In this document: in pieces, positions 27,652-37,232 of the stretch
How the letters are laid out: the number at the start of each line of letters is the position of its first letter
How positions within the stretch are numbered: position 1 is the first letter of the stretch
DNA from: Halomonas urumqiensis
GTDB lineage: Bacteria > Pseudomonadota > Gammaproteobacteria > Pseudomonadales > Halomonadaceae
Length of the DNA: 64,000 bases
Reading direction: 5' to 3'
Assembly: GCF_003028575.1 (NCBI RefSeq)
Contig: NZ_PYUD01000001.1
Location: 372,001-436,000, forward strand
Made by a program: the position numbers and the translations under genes
Notes under the pieces: model-generated
What the model was told of the DNA's origin: nothing
Seen by the model: the letters and a program-made list of their open reading frames with translations, nothing else
Databases searched by the model: none

Positions 27652-27694
27652 TGCAGTTGAAACCCTGCTGTCGAAACCCCTGCAGTTGAAACCA
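27652..27694. repeat. Three direct repeats in the mdh leader
   Basis: TGCAGTTGAAACCC (27652-27665), TGCTGTCGAAACCCC (27666-27680) and TGCAGTTGAAACCA (27681-27694) lie in tandem, ending just before the AGGAG ribosome site of mdh at 27696-27700. They fall in the presumed 5' untranslated region. Confidence 0.6.
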
Positions 27695-27705
27695 CAGGAG
27701 CAACC

Positions 27706-28680
27706 ATGAAACAGCCCGTTCGTATTGCCATCACCGGCGCCGCCGGCCAGATCAGCTACTCCCTCGCCTTTCGTATCGCCGCCGGCGACATGCTTGGCAA
27801 GGATCAGCCGGTCATCCTGCAACTGCTCGAGATCACTCCGGCCATGGACGCCCTGAACGGGGTCGTCATGGAGCTCAACGACTGCGCCTTCCCGCTGGTG
27901 CAAGAGATCATCGCCACCGATGATGCCAATGTTGCGTTCAAGGATGCAGACTTCGCTCTGCTGGTCGGCGCCCGTCCGCGTGGCCCGGGCATGGAGCGCA
28001 AGGACCTGCTGGAAGCCAACGCGGCGATCTTCTCGGTGCAGGGCAAGGCACTCAACGACAACGCCAGCCGCGACGTGCGTGTGCTGGTGGTCGGCAACCC
28101 GGCCAACACCAACGCGCTGATCGCCTCCTGCAACGCGCCGGATCTCGACGCGGGCCAGTTCACCGCGATGATGCGCCTGGACCACAACCGCGCCAAGACC
28201 CAGCTGGCCCAGAAGGCCGGCAAGCACGTCACCGATGTCGAGCGCATGGTCGTCTGGGGCAACCACAGCGCCACCCAGTATCCTGATATCGCCCACTGCA
28301 AGGTCGCCGGCACCCCGGCCGCCGAACTGGTCGAGCGTGACTGGTACGAGAACGACTTCATTCCCACCGTGCAGCAGCGTGGCGCCGCCATCATCAAGGC
28401 GCGTGGCGCTTCCTCCGCCGCCTCCGCCGCTTCCGCCGCCATCGACCACATGCGCGACTGGGCATTGGGCACCGATGAAGTGGTGAGCATGGGTATCCCC
28501 GCCGATGGCAGCTACGGCATCGAGCCGGGCATCATCTATTCCTACCCGGTGGTGTGCAAGAACGGCGGCTACGAAATCGTCCAGGGCCTCGAGCACGACG
28601 ACTTCAGCAAGCAGAAGATGAAGGCCACCGAAGACGAGTTGCGCCAGGAACGCGCCGCCGTCGAGCACCTGCTGGGCTAA
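27706..28680 (+). CDS. mdh: Malate dehydrogenase
   Basis: This is a 324-residue NAD-dependent malate dehydrogenase of the cytosolic-type subgroup, which interconverts malate and oxaloacetate in the TCA cycle. Visible motifs are the NAD loop [12 protein letters not shown], the substrate-binding Arg region [24 protein letters not shown], and the catalytic His in [13 protein letters not shown]. The AGGAG at 27696 fixes ATG 27706. It is monocistronic, with its own candidate promoter and an intrinsic terminator. Confidence 0.95.
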   Translation: MKQPVRIAITGAAGQISYSLAFRIAAGDMLGKDQPVILQLLEITPAMDALNGVVMELNDCAFPLVQEIIATDDANVAFKDADFALLVGARPRGPGMERKDLLEANAAIFSVQGKALNDNASRDVRVLVVGNPANTNALIASCNAPDLDAGQFTAMMRLDHNRAKTQLAQKAGKHVTDVERMVVWGNHSATQYPDIAHCKVAGTPAAELVERDWYENDFIPTVQQRGAAIIKARGASSAASAASAAIDHMRDWALGTDEVVSMGIPADGSYGIEPGIIYSYPVVCKNGGYEIVQGLEHDDFSKQKMKATEDELRQERAAVEHLLG

Positions 28681-28689
28681 CACCAGCGG

Positions 28690-28736
28690 TAAGCCGTAAG
28701 CACCCCAGTTTTAAGCCATAAGCTTTAAGCTGTAAG
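28690..28736. repeat. Degenerate TAAGC heptamer repeat after mdh
   Basis: Units TAAGCCG (28690) and TAAGCAC (28697) are followed, after an interruption, by TAAGCCA, TAAGCTT, TAAGCTG and TAAG at 28712, 28719, 28726 and 28733, all spaced by 7 bases. It lies between the mdh stop and its terminator and belongs with the other 7-bp-period repeats of this window. Confidence 0.65.
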
Positions 28737-28769
28737 AAAACCCCGCCAGGCTGTGCTTGGCGGGGTTTT
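28737..28769 (+). terminator. Intrinsic terminator of mdh
   Basis: A perfect stem AAAACCCCGCCA / TGGCGGGGTTTT encloses a 9-base loop. The A-run and T-run flank the GC stem on either side, so it could work in both directions. It lies 56 bases after the mdh stop. Confidence 0.88.
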
Positions 28770-28837
28770 CTATGTGATTGCGCCCGAAGAGCATCTCCGT
28801 GGCGTGCTGCAACTGAAGGAGATAGGGAGGGGTATTA

Positions 28838-28855
28838 TGAGCTGTATACTGCTCA
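28838..28855. promoter_or_regulatory. Putative HipB operator, site 1
   Basis: TGAGC-TGTATACT-GCTCA is an inverted repeat with 5-bp arms and an 8-bp spacer, the same layout as the HipB operators of E. coli (TATCC-N8-GGATA). It lies 108 bases upstream of the hipA start. A related site is at 28921-28938. Confidence 0.55.
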
Positions 28856-28920
28856 AAAACTGTGTTGCTGCAGTCTTTTGTGCATTAGATTTCTCATTTT
28901 ATCGATGCTGGACTACGCTA

Positions 28921-28938
28921 TGAGCAGCATAATGCGCA
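28921..28938. promoter_or_regulatory. Putative HipB operator, site 2
   Basis: TGAGC-AGCATAAT-GCGCA has the same arms-plus-8 spacing as the site at 28838 with one mismatch in the right arm. The two centres are 83 bases apart and this one lies 25 bases before the hipA start codon, a good place for autorepression. Confidence 0.5.
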
Positions 28939-28962
28939 TTGTCAAAATGGTAATCACCAGTC

Positions 28963-30309
28963 ATGGAACTTACCTTACAGCTGTATGACCGGTCGCATTG
29001 GAGAGATGCCGCCATTGTCGAGTTTCCCGAGCCTGAGAAGGGGACTCGTGGCTCCTGCCGGTTGATGTACTATCAGGCTTACGCGCTGGATTGGATGTTT
29101 CGAGACGATGAGCATGCCTGTAGTCTCTCGCTTCCGGTGGAGCTGATGCTCAATCATCGTGCCCCTCGTTGGTTCGGTTTTCTCGAGGACATCATGCCTG
29201 CGGGGGCCAGTCGTCGCTTTTGGATCAACCAGTTGGGGCTGCAGGGCGTGTCGCCTGGCCAGCAAGATGTGGAACTGCTGAGGCATGGCACCATTGCCCC
29301 GGTGGGTAACATGAGGATCAAGGAAGCCGTGCCCACGCATTCCGACAGGTTGGCACTTGATCAACGGCGCTTCACCGTCAATGAGGTGGTAGAGCGAGAC
29401 ACCGACTTTCTCGAATATGCCCAGCAGATGGGAGCCGCCAGTGGCGGTGCTACCGGTGCTGGCGGCGAGGCACCAAAACTTCTGCTGCGTTGTACTCCCG
29501 ACGATCAGGTGTGGATCGATACCTGGCAAGACGATCCTGGCTGCACCGACGCCTTTTATCTGGTGAAATTCCCGCGAGGCCGACGCAGCGCTGACGACTG
29601 CGACATTCTGCGTGCCGAGTACCATTATTATCAGGAACTGCACGCACTAGGTGTCGAAACCATCGCCACTGGCGGAATGAGGCTCATCGAGGGAGAGCGA
29701 TACCCATCGTTGTGGCTGCCGAGGTTCGATGTCGAGCACCGGGTGGGCGAGCTTGTACGCAATGGCATGGAGTCGATCTATGCGTTGATGGGAGTGCCGC
29801 CGGGAACCCATCTCAACCATTTCGCCGTTCTCGAGAGTCTGCTGAAGACCCTTGCCAATCAGTATCGGGTCCGAGAGCTCGGTGAGTGGTTCGATGCCGA
29901 GGCTTTCGTCGTCGAGTGGGTGCGTCGTGATCTGCTTAACGTGGCCTTTGGCAATTCGGACAATCATGGCCGAAACACGGCATTGATCAAGCGCCCTGAA
30001 GGCATCTGGCTGGCGCCGGTTTACGACTTTGCACCGATGAAGGCCGACCCTGAAGGCGTGACACGCACCACGCGCTGGGGGGCGCCTTTCGAAGTGGGCG
30101 GCGATTATGACTGGCAAGCCATAGCCGAGGCTCTTTCCACCCACGCCGCACCGGATCGCATCATGCAGGCACTGCGGCAGCTTGCGAGTGAGTTGGCGGG
30201 GCTTTCCGGTCGGTTGAGGCAGCGAGGCGTCCCCGAGAGAATACTCGGCATGCCGTCGGTGGGGCTTGCCAGTCTTGACGCGCGGCTGAGTCGATGGGCG
30301 TTGATATGA
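28963..30309 (+). CDS. HipA-family serine/threonine kinase (type II toxin component)
   Basis: This is a 448-residue HipA-fold protein. The kinase C-lobe motifs are present: catalytic loop FGNSDNHGRNTAL (Asp and Asn in D-x4-N spacing) and the metal-binding PVYDFAPMK. A Lys-containing strand, FYLVKFPRG, precedes a helix with RAEYHY that could supply the ATP-site Lys/Glu pair. HipA proteins phosphorylate targets such as glutamyl-tRNA synthetase and cause growth arrest. The order hipA then HTH partner is reversed compared with hipBA of E. coli. Its target cannot be told from sequence. Intact motifs argue that it is active. Confidence 0.82.
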   Translation: MELTLQLYDRSHWRDAAIVEFPEPEKGTRGSCRLMYYQAYALDWMFRDDEHACSLSLPVELMLNHRAPRWFGFLEDIMPAGASRRFWINQLGLQGVSPGQQDVELLRHGTIAPVGNMRIKEAVPTHSDRLALDQRRFTVNEVVERDTDFLEYAQQMGAASGGATGAGGEAPKLLLRCTPDDQVWIDTWQDDPGCTDAFYLVKFPRGRRSADDCDILRAEYHYYQELHALGVETIATGGMRLIEGERYPSLWLPRFDVEHRVGELVRNGMESIYALMGVPPGTHLNHFAVLESLLKTLANQYRVRELGEWFDAEAFVVEWVRRDLLNVAFGNSDNHGRNTALIKRPEGIWLAPVYDFAPMKADPEGVTRTTRWGAPFEVGGDYDWQAIAEALSTHAAPDRIMQALRQLASELAGLSGRLRQRGVPERILGMPSVGLASLDARLSRWALI

Positions 30310-30617
30310 AGCGACCGTCACTCGAGCCCCGCCAGCGTGAAGCGCGTTTGCTGATGCTTGCTCGGCAACTGATGCGGGACGAAATCAGTGAAGGACAGCT
30401 ATTGCGTGCGTTGCGCCGGGACGTGTTGGGGCTTTCCCAGGATGACTACGCGCGTTTGGTGGGGGTAAGCCGCAGAACCCTCTCCGACCTGGAGAGGGGA
30501 CAAGGCAACGCGACTATCGAGTTGCTGGATCGGGTATTTCGACCACTCGGTCTCAGGGTCGGGCTGATCCCCCGAGATCCGGAACTGCTCGGCCAACTGA
30601 TCAATCCCGCAGACTGA
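30306..30617 (+). CDS. HipB-like XRE-family antitoxin
   Basis: This is a 103-residue helix-turn-helix protein: LGLSQDDYARLVGVSRRTLS followed by DLERGQGNATIELLDRVFRPLG is the XRE fold in the first two-thirds. It should neutralise the HipA-like kinase and repress the operon by binding the two inverted repeats at 28838 and 28921. The ATG at 30306 overlaps the hipA stop; an ATG at 30294 is an alternative start. Its 3' end overlaps the end of the convergent HAD gene by 17 bases. Confidence 0.82.
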   Translation: MKRPSLEPRQREARLLMLARQLMRDEISEGQLLRALRRDVLGLSQDDYARLVGVSRRTLSDLERGQGNATIELLDRVFRPLGLRVGLIPRDPELLGQLINPAD

Positions 30618-31257
30618 TGATCTTCCAGCCACGCTTCTCGGCTTCCTGGCGCAGGGTGTCGTCGGGGTCGACGGCGACCGGGTGCTCGACCTTTTCGAGC
30701 AGCGGCAGGTCGTTGTGTGAATCGCTGTAGAACCAGGCGTCATCCATTGTCAGGTCGGTATCGGCCAGCCAGGCTTCCAGGCGGATGACCTTGCCTTCGC
30801 GGTAGCTGGGCGTGCCGCTGGGCTTTCCGGTGTAACGACCATTGACGATCTCTGGCTCCACGGCGATCAGGTGATCGATCCCCAGGCGTCCAGCGATCGG
30901 CCCGGTAATGAAGCGGTTGGTGGCGGTGATGATCATCAAGGTGTCACCGCGGGTGCGATGGCGCGCCACCAGTTCCTCGCCCTTGGCCAGGATGTGCGGT
31001 TCGATCTTGCTGGCCATGAACTGCTGATGCCAGGCGGCCAGCTGTTCGGGGCTGTTCTCGGCAAGCGGTGCCAATGCCACTTCGAGGAAGGCGTGCATAT
31101 CCAGGGTGCCGGCAGCGTAGTCCGCCATGAATCGGTCGTTGGCCTCGCGATAGGCGACCGGGTCGACGGCTCCTTGTTCGAGCAGAAATTCGCCCCAGGC
31201 ATGGTCGCTGTCGATCGAAATCAGGGTATTGTCCAGGTCGAAAATGGCAAGGCTCAC
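30601..31257 (-). CDS. HAD-superfamily IB phosphatase (PSPase-like)
   Basis: This is a 218-residue HAD phosphatase. Motif I is FDLDNTLIS, motif II is the MIITATNRF region, motif III includes the Lys in REGKVIRL, and motif IV is [12 protein letters not shown]. Family members of this length next to rppH and ptsP, as here, include Pseudomonas PA0335, which I recall being described as a histidinol-phosphate phosphatase. It is transcribed divergently from rppH. The substrate is therefore a reasoned guess (histidinol phosphate or phosphoserine). Confidence 0.82.
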   Translation of the reverse strand: MSLAIFDLDNTLISIDSDHAWGEFLLEQGAVDPVAYREANDRFMADYAAGTLDMHAFLEVALAPLAENSPEQLAAWHQQFMASKIEPHILAKGEELVARHRTRGDTLMIITATNRFITGPIAGRLGIDHLIAVEPEIVNGRYTGKPSGTPSYREGKVIRLEAWLADTDLTMDDAWFYSDSHNDLPLLEKVEHPVAVDPDDTLRQEAEKRGWKIISLRD

Positions 31258-31419
31258 TACATTTTCCTCGGGTCATGTCATGGTGGCGATAAGGTCGGCG
31301 ATTATGGCAGAAGGCGCCCCGCGCTTCGAGCCACGTGCGCCTGGCATGGATGTTGTATTGATGCGCTTCGTGGCCTTGTGGAAGAATGGCTTCAATATTG
31401 GATTGATAAGGTGAAGTCC

Positions 31420-31911
31420 GTGATCGACGCTGACGGCTTTCGCCCCAACGTTGGCATCATCATCGCCAACGAGCAGGGGCAACTGCTATGGGCGCGTCGT
31501 GTAGGGCAGAATGCGTGGCAGTTTCCCCAGGGAGGCATCAAGGCGAACGAGACACCGCAACAGGCACTGTTTCGCGAACTCCACGAGGAGATCGGCTTGA
31601 CGGCTGATGACGTCGAGCTCCTGGCCTGCACCCGAGGTTGGTTACGCTACCGCCTGCCGCGACGCATGATTCGCACTAATTCCCGGCCTGTGTGCATCGG
31701 CCAGAAGCAGAAATGGTTCCTGCTCAGGATCCGCTGCCAGGAGAGCCATATCCGCATGGATGGCACGCCAAAGCCGGAATTCGATGGCTGGCGCTGGGTC
31801 AGCTACTGGTACCCGCTTGGCCAGGTGGTGCCGTTCAAGCGCGAAGTCTATCGTCGCGCGCTGCGCGAGCTTTCACCCAGGGCACAGCGTCTGGCCCTGG
31901 GTTTCGGTTAG
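31420..31911 (+). CDS. rppH: RNA pyrophosphohydrolase RppH (Nudix)
   Basis: This 163-residue Nudix hydrolase converts 5'-triphosphate mRNA to monophosphate and so triggers RNase E-dependent decay. The Nudix box is visible as [23 protein letters not shown], and the N terminus [15 protein letters not shown] matches RppH. The GTG at 31420 is preferred because AAGGTG precedes it by 6 bases and the protein then begins like E. coli RppH; a GTG at 31411 is possible. It lies upstream of ptsP, the same order as in Pseudomonas. Confidence 0.9.
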   Translation: MIDADGFRPNVGIIIANEQGQLLWARRVGQNAWQFPQGGIKANETPQQALFRELHEEIGLTADDVELLACTRGWLRYRLPRRMIRTNSRPVCIGQKQKWFLLRIRCQESHIRMDGTPKPEFDGWRWVSYWYPLGQVVPFKREVYRRALRELSPRAQRLALGFG

Positions 31912-32116
31912 CGCTGTTCGTCGAGGAACCGGACAGGGACGAGCCGGCTTCGAATACCTGGACTTGCAAGGACTCCGGGTATGAACGATTCCAGGCGGAA
32001 GAGGATGGAACACCGCCTCCGTAGGCGGGTCTGACGGGGCATATCAATTTTCCGCCACGCCGCCAAGCGACTCGGGCGCCATGATGAAGAAAATACACAT
32101 GAATGATGGACCGCCG

Positions 32117-34375
32117 ATGCTCGAGGTATTGCGCCGCATCACACAGGAAGTCAACGGGGCACGCAACCTGGATGCGGCGCTTTCCACCATGGTGCGTCGC
32201 ATTCGCAAGGCGATGCGTACCGACGTCTGCTCGTTCTATCTGTATGACCCGGAGCTCGACCGGCTGGTGCTGATGGAAACCATCGGCTTGCGCACCCAGG
32301 CGGTGGGCCAGGTCGAATTACCGATTGGCGAAGGCCTGGTCGGCCTGGTAGCCAGTCGCGAGGAACCGCTCAACCTCGAGGATGCCCAGAGCCACCCGCA
32401 GTTCCGCTATTTCGAGGCCACCGGCGAGGAGCGCTACTCGAGCTTTCTGGGCGTGCCGATCATCCATCAGCGCAAGATGCTTGGCGTGCTGGTGGTACAA
32501 CAGGCCGAGAAGCGTCGCTATGTAGAGGAAGACGAAGCCTTCCTGGTCACCATGGCGGCGCAGTTGGCCGGCGTGCTGGCCCATGCGCTGGCTACCGGCA
32601 ACCTGTCACGACGCAGCCTGGATGGCCAGGTGACCTTTCGTGGCGTGGCTGCCTCGCCCGGCATGGCGATCGGCGAGGCGGTGGTCATTGCCCCGCCGGC
32701 CGATCTCAACAGCGTGGCTGACCTCGTTCCCACCGACATCGAGTACGAGATCACGCGGCTCAAGGAGGCGCTGGGTGTCGTGCGGGAGGAAATTCGCTCG
32801 GCGGGCGAGCGCCTGGCCAACCGCATTTCGGCGCAGGAACTGGCGCTGTTCGATGTCTATCAGCAGATGCTGGGCGAGGCCGCACTCTCCCAGGAGGTCG
32901 AGAAGCGCATCCGAGAGGGGCAGTGGGCGCCCGGGGCCCTGGCCGATGTGGTGCGCCGCCACGTGCAATACCTCGAGCGGGTCGACGACGACTACCTGCG
33001 CGAGCGCGCCGCCGATATTCGCGACCTGGGCCGCCGGGTGCTTGCCCACCTGCAGGAAGACACCCCCCAGACGCCGGATGTCTACCCCGACAGCACCATC
33101 CTGGTGGGCGATGAAATAAGCGTGGCGATGCTTGGGGAGGTCCCGCGCGACAAGCTTGCCGGTCTCGTCTCTGTACGCGGCTCGAGCACTTCCCATGTGG
33201 CGATCATTGCCCGCGCCATGGGCATTCCCACCGCGCTTGGCATGGTCGATCTGCCGTTGCCGCGGCTCGGTGGGGCGCGAGTGATTCTCGATGGCCATCG
33301 AGGTCGGCTGTTCGTTCGCCCTGGCGCCGAACTCGAAGCCCACTACGCCAGCCTGATCGCCGAAGAACAGGCGCTTGCCGAGGTGCTGGAGCACGAACAG
33401 GATTTGCCCAGCCTGACGCCCGACGGCCATCTCATGCCGCTGATGGTCAATACCGGGCTTGCCGTGGATGCGGTGGCTTCTCTGAAGAGCCGTATCAGTG
33501 GCGTGGGGCTCTACCGCACCGAAGTCCCGTTCATGATCACCGAGCGCTTCCCCGGCGAACAGGAGCAGACACGCCTGTATCGCGATCAGCTCGAAAGCTT
33601 CGCGCCGTTGCCGGTGGTGATGCGTACGCTGGACATCGGTGGCGACAAGGATCTGCCTTATTTCCCCATCGAGGAAGCCAACCCCTTCCTTGGCTGGCGC
33701 GGCATCCGCGTCACCCTGGATCACCCCGAAGTGTTGATGGTGCAGTTGCGCGCCATGCTGCGTGCCTCACAGGGGCTCGACAACATGCAGGTGCTGCTGC
33801 CGATGGTCACCAACGTCGATGAAGTCGATGTCGCGTTGCGGCTGCTCGAACGTGCCATCGTCGAACTGGGCGAGGAGGGGGTCGAGGTAGGGCGGCCGAA
33901 GGTGGGCGTGATGCTGGAAGTGCCGGCGACCCTCTATCAGCTCGACGCACTTGCCGAGCGGGTCGACTTCTTCTCGGTGGGCAGCAACGATCTGACGCAG
34001 TATCTATTGGCAGTGGATCGCAACAATCCGCGTGTGGCGGAGCTTTACGACCCGCTTCATCCGGCCGTGCTCAGCGCGATGTCGCGGCTGGCGGCGGATT
34101 CCCGCCGCCTGGCCATGCCCACCTCGGTATGCGGCGAACTGGCCGGTGATCCGGCGGGCGCCTTGCTGTTGATGGGCATGGGGTTCAGCTCGCTCTCGAT
34201 GAACGCGCCGAGCCTGCCGCGTGTGCGCGCCGCGATTCGTCGGGTACCGCTGCAAAGCGCCAGGGATCTGCTCGACGAGACCCTCAAGTTCGACTCCCCG
34301 CGTGCGGTTCACGAGCACCTCACCAGCAGGATGGAAGGCTGGAATCTGGCGCATCTGCTACCGCCCAGGGATTAG
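32117..34375 (+). CDS. ptsP: Phosphoenolpyruvate-protein phosphotransferase PtsP (EI-Ntr)
   Basis: This is enzyme I of the nitrogen-related PTS (752 residues). It has an N-terminal GAF domain of about 150 residues (FLGVPIIHQRKMLGVLVVQQ), a phospho-His domain with the active-site His in RGSSTSHVAIIARAMGIP, and the PEP-binding barrel (GLYRTEVPFMI, FFSVGSNDLTQYLLAVDRNN, CGELAGDP). It passes phosphate from PEP to NPr. Starts at 32081, 32084 and 32099 would add up to 12 residues; ATG 32117 gives the usual MLEVLRRITQEVN N terminus. No fructose/mannose-type sugar PTS genes lie nearby. Confidence 0.92.
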   Translation: MLEVLRRITQEVNGARNLDAALSTMVRRIRKAMRTDVCSFYLYDPELDRLVLMETIGLRTQAVGQVELPIGEGLVGLVASREEPLNLEDAQSHPQFRYFEATGEERYSSFLGVPIIHQRKMLGVLVVQQAEKRRYVEEDEAFLVTMAAQLAGVLAHALATGNLSRRSLDGQVTFRGVAASPGMAIGEAVVIAPPADLNSVADLVPTDIEYEITRLKEALGVVREEIRSAGERLANRISAQELALFDVYQQMLGEAALSQEVEKRIREGQWAPGALADVVRRHVQYLERVDDDYLRERAADIRDLGRRVLAHLQEDTPQTPDVYPDSTILVGDEISVAMLGEVPRDKLAGLVSVRGSSTSHVAIIARAMGIPTALGMVDLPLPRLGGARVILDGHRGRLFVRPGAELEAHYASLIAEEQALAEVLEHEQDLPSLTPDGHLMPLMVNTGLAVDAVASLKSRISGVGLYRTEVPFMITERFPGEQEQTRLYRDQLESFAPLPVVMRTLDIGGDKDLPYFPIEEANPFLGWRGIRVTLDHPEVLMVQLRAMLRASQGLDNMQVLLPMVTNVDEVDVALRLLERAIVELGEEGVEVGRPKVGVMLEVPATLYQLDALAERVDFFSVGSNDLTQYLLAVDRNNPRVAELYDPLHPAVLSAMSRLAADSRRLAMPTSVCGELAGDPAGALLLMGMGFSSLSMNAPSLPRVRAAIRRVPLQSARDLLDETLKFDSPRAVHEHLTSRMEGWNLAHLLPPRD

Positions 34376-34458
34376 CAACAGCCGGAAGCTTGAAGCTGGA
34401 AGATTAAACAAGTCAAATCAGCCAGGTAGCTGGAGTTGGTCAAGGTTTTCGCTTTTAA

Positions 34459-34503
34459 CTTCCAGCTTCCAGGAGCGAAACGACGCTCTTCAAGCTTCCA
34501 GCT
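34459..34503 (-). repeat. 45-bp dispersed repeat, copy A (inverted relative to copy B)
   Basis: The reverse complement of this segment matches 37233-37277 at 43 of 45 positions. It contains GCTTGAA and GCTGGAA heptamers around a small hairpin GAGCG-TCGTTT-CGCTC. It overlaps the last five codons of the NRDE gene, so the repeat supplies the end of that reading frame including its stop. A partial mirror copy lies at about 34382-34404, so the gap downstream of ptsP could fold into a longer stem. Confidence 0.75.
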
Positions 34504-35257
34504 CTATCTCGGTTTCCCCCAGCGCCTCGCCGTTTCTGGCGAAGCGTCTTTCTCCTATTTCGATTCGGCCACTGGCGTGCCATCCAAGCCAGGTGGTGAC
34601 ACGGGTGCCGTACTCCTCGCCAACGATGAAAGCCGAGGAGAGCCAGCGTTCCTTCTCGAGGCCGACCCCGGTGTCCGGCAGTTGCGAATCGTCCGCGACA
34701 TGCGGGTCGGCCATGGCGTCCAGGGCATGGTGTGGCCATTGCCCCGAATGAAGGCTCGCCGCCAGCCCCTGGCGGGCGGCGATCAGCTTGGGCCATGGGG
34801 TGTCGAGGCTGGCATTGGAGACCGCATGCAGGCCGGGTGGCACTTCCATGAGGGATACGCCATCCAGCCCGCGATGCAGGTGCCACAAGCGTTGGCCGTC
34901 GCCTGCCAGCAAATTGAAGCCGGCGTAGGCGGTCGCCGCGCCGCTGGCCAGGGTGTCAAGCCAGCCGGGCAGGTCCGGCTGCTCCAGTGCGTCACGCACC
35001 AGGGCCCCACGGCTGGGTGCGCCGTCAGGTACCGCAAGGCTTGGTGCGCGCACATTGGTCACCGCGGCGAATCGCCCTTGACGATGCACGGCGAGCCAGG
35101 TGCCACCGGCTTCAAGGTCGCGCCCGCCGATGATGTCCGGGGCATCCGGCCAGACGGCAAGCGGCGCCGCCGGGCGAGCATGAAACTCGTCGCGGTTGGC
35201 CACCAGGCGCAAGCGCCAGGGGCTTGAGGGGTTGTGGTCGAAGGCAATCAGGCACAT
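34490..35257 (-). CDS. NRDE-family protein (TANGO2-like)
   Basis: This 255-residue protein begins MCLIAFDH and has the name-giving NRDE motif in RLVANRDEFHARP, with the following GGRDLEAGGTWLAV. The Cys2 and overall pattern recall Ntn-like folds. TANGO2 relatives have been linked to haem trafficking and lipid metabolism, but no reaction is established and none is claimed here. The last residues (ELEA and stop) are encoded by a dispersed repeat, so the natural C terminus may have been altered. It converges on ptsP. Confidence 0.8.
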   Translation of the reverse strand: MCLIAFDHNPSSPWRLRLVANRDEFHARPAAPLAVWPDAPDIIGGRDLEAGGTWLAVHRQGRFAAVTNVRAPSLAVPDGAPSRGALVRDALEQPDLPGWLDTLASGAATAYAGFNLLAGDGQRLWHLHRGLDGVSLMEVPPGLHAVSNASLDTPWPKLIAARQGLAASLHSGQWPHHALDAMADPHVADDSQLPDTGVGLEKERWLSSAFIVGEEYGTRVTTWLGWHASGRIEIGERRFARNGEALGETEIELEA

Positions 35258-35392
35258 CGCAGCAGCTTAACGGCTTGCCGGTTGGTGGGGAAGGGTGGCG
35301 ACTGGATGCCATGACAGGCGTGTCGCGACATCGTACACTCGCTTGTCAGCCAGGGACGAAAACGAAGACCGAGTCATCCAAGGAGCCTCATC

Positions 35393-36451
35393 ATGTTGCC
35401 ACAGGTCCAGCCGTTGCCGCTCGTCGCGCTGCTGGTTCAGGGAGCCCTGTTGGCGTTGGGGCTGCTCGCCTACCTGGTTCACCCCGCCGCGACCTTCTGG
35501 GTGATGCTGGCATTGCTGATGGCCAGCAGCCTCAATCTGGTGGTCTGCCTGTTGTGGCTTCAGCGCCGGCAAGCCGATGGCCAATCACGGGCGGCCACAT
35601 CCGACGCTTCAGCCATGCCCTCCAGGGCAACGGAGGTTGAAGGCGTGGAAGCCACCGCCGACGAAGGCCTGCGGCGGCGGCTGCAGGGGCTAGAGGGTGA
35701 CCTGGCGCTGCGCGAGCGGCGTCTCGACAGGCTGCTTGCAGGGCGAGACCGTGCGCGCGAGGAATCGCGACTCAAGTCCGATTACCTGGCGTTGCTGGGA
35801 CGTGAGCTTTATCCGCTCATCGAGCGCATGGACGAGCTGTTGGCTCGGGATGCCAACGAGGTGACTGGCAGTGACTACCAGCAGGTCGTGCACGAATTTC
35901 GCGAGCGGCTGAGCGATGTCGCGACCCTGCTTGCCGGGATTTCCGGCGAACAGCGCCAACCCGACAGCGCGACAGCGCAAGAGCATCAGGCGCCAAGGGT
36001 GTTGATCGTCGACGACGGCCCGGTCAACTTGATGCTGGCCCGCCAGGTGCTCGAGCGCCAGGGGCTTGAGGTGCGCACCGCCACCTCGGGCGAGGAAGCC
36101 CTGACCTGCCTCGATGTCGAGTCCTTCGACATGGTGTTGATGGATATCTACATGCCTGGCATGGACGGTGTAGAGGCCAGCCGGCATTGGCGAGCGCGCG
36201 AAGCGCGACGTTTTCCCGGCCGGCGCAGCATTCTGGTGGCCCTGACCGCCAACGCCAGTGACGAGGATCGCCGCCGCTTCCGCGAAGCCGGTCTTGATGA
36301 CTACCTGGCCAAACCGTACCGTCCGCATGCGCTGATCGAATGTGTTCGTCACTGGCTTCCCGGCCATTTCGACACGCCTTTCGCTCCACCATCCGACACT
36401 CCACTCGACACGCCACTCGACACCCCATCCGATAGCCAGAAGGATTCGTGA
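35393..36451 (+). CDS. Membrane-anchored response regulator with a decayed histidine-kinase core
   Basis: This 352-residue protein has two hydrophobic helices (about residues 10-29 and 33-56), a coiled-coil linker (about 90-150), and a receiver domain (about 202-320). In the receiver, Asp251 (DIYMPGMDG), the acidic pair VDD, Thr285 and Lys307 are all present, so phosphorylation is likely. The segment [12 protein letters not shown] resembles the H-box of hybrid kinases, but the phospho-accepting His is Arg137 and there is no ATPase domain. The C terminus has the short repeat [20 protein letters not shown] precedes ATG 35393. Output and partner kinase are unknown. It overlaps the lgt start by one base. 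Confidence 0.8.
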   Translation: MLPQVQPLPLVALLVQGALLALGLLAYLVHPAATFWVMLALLMASSLNLVVCLLWLQRRQADGQSRAATSDASAMPSRATEVEGVEATADEGLRRRLQGLEGDLALRERRLDRLLAGRDRAREESRLKSDYLALLGRELYPLIERMDELLARDANEVTGSDYQQVVHEFRERLSDVATLLAGISGEQRQPDSATAQEHQAPRVLIVDDGPVNLMLARQVLERQGLEVRTATSGEEALTCLDVESFDMVLMDIYMPGMDGVEASRHWRAREARRFPGRRSILVALTANASDEDRRRFREAGLDDYLAKPYRPHALIECVRHWLPGHFDTPFAPPSDTPLDTPLDTPSDSQKDS

Positions 36452-37227
36452 TGAACTACCCCGATATCGACCCCGTGGCCATCGCCCTGGGGCCTTTCCA
36501 GGTGCATTGGTATGGCCTGATGTACGTCATCGGTTTCGTGGCCGCCTGGTGGCTGGGGCGCAAGCGCGCCGCGCGTATTGGCCTGACCCACGACGACATC
36601 GGCGATCTGATCTTCTATGCCGCGCTCGGGGTGGTGCTGGGTGGGCGGCTTGGCTATGCGCTGTTCTACGGCATGGGCCAGTGGCTTGCCGACCCGCTGT
36701 GGATCTTCCGGGTCTGGGATGGGGGCATGAGTTTCCACGGCGGGTTGATCGGGGTGTTGCTGGCGGCGCTGTGGTTCGCCCGCAAGAAACAACTGGCGTT
36801 TTTCACGCTGACCGATTTCGTGGCCCCTCTGGTGCCCATCGGCCTGGGGGCAGGGCGCATCGGCAACTTCATCAACCGCGAATTGCCCGGGCGGGTCACC
36901 GAACTGCCCTGGGGTATGCCGTTTCCCGGCATGGGGCCTGAGCTTCGTCATCCCTCGGCGCTCTATGAGGCACTGCTCGAAGGGCTGGTGCTGTTTGTGG
37001 TGCTGTGGTTCGTGTCGGCCAAGCCGCGCGCACGCGGGATGATCTCGGGCCTGTTCCTTTCGCTCTACGGTGTGTTCCGTTTTCTCGTCGAGTTCGTGCG
37101 TCTTCCGGACGCCCATATCGGTTTCATCGCCTTCGGCTGGGTGACCATGGGCATGCTGCTGACGGTACCGATGATCGTCTTCGGCGTGCTGCTGATCGTC
37201 TGGTCGCGCCGCCAGCCCACCCCTTAA
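36451..37227 (+). CDS. lgt: Prolipoprotein diacylglyceryl transferase
   Basis: This is an inner-membrane enzyme (258 residues) that adds diacylglycerol from phosphatidylglycerol to the lipobox Cys of prolipoproteins. It has [11 protein letters not shown] near the N terminus, the catalytic-region [11 protein letters not shown], the Lgt signature [16 protein letters not shown] and several hydrophobic helices. ATG 36451 overlaps the preceding stop (TGATG) and has AAGGA at 7 bases; a GTG at 36448 is the alternative. It is followed by thyA, a conserved pairing in proteobacteria. Confidence 0.94.
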   Translation: MNYPDIDPVAIALGPFQVHWYGLMYVIGFVAAWWLGRKRAARIGLTHDDIGDLIFYAALGVVLGGRLGYALFYGMGQWLADPLWIFRVWDGGMSFHGGLIGVLLAALWFARKKQLAFFTLTDFVAPLVPIGLGAGRIGNFINRELPGRVTELPWGMPFPGMGPELRHPSALYEALLEGLVLFVVLWFVSAKPRARGMISGLFLSLYGVFRFLVEFVRLPDAHIGFIAFGWVTMGMLLTVPMIVFGVLLIVWSRRQPTP

Positions 37228-37232
37228 CGGGG

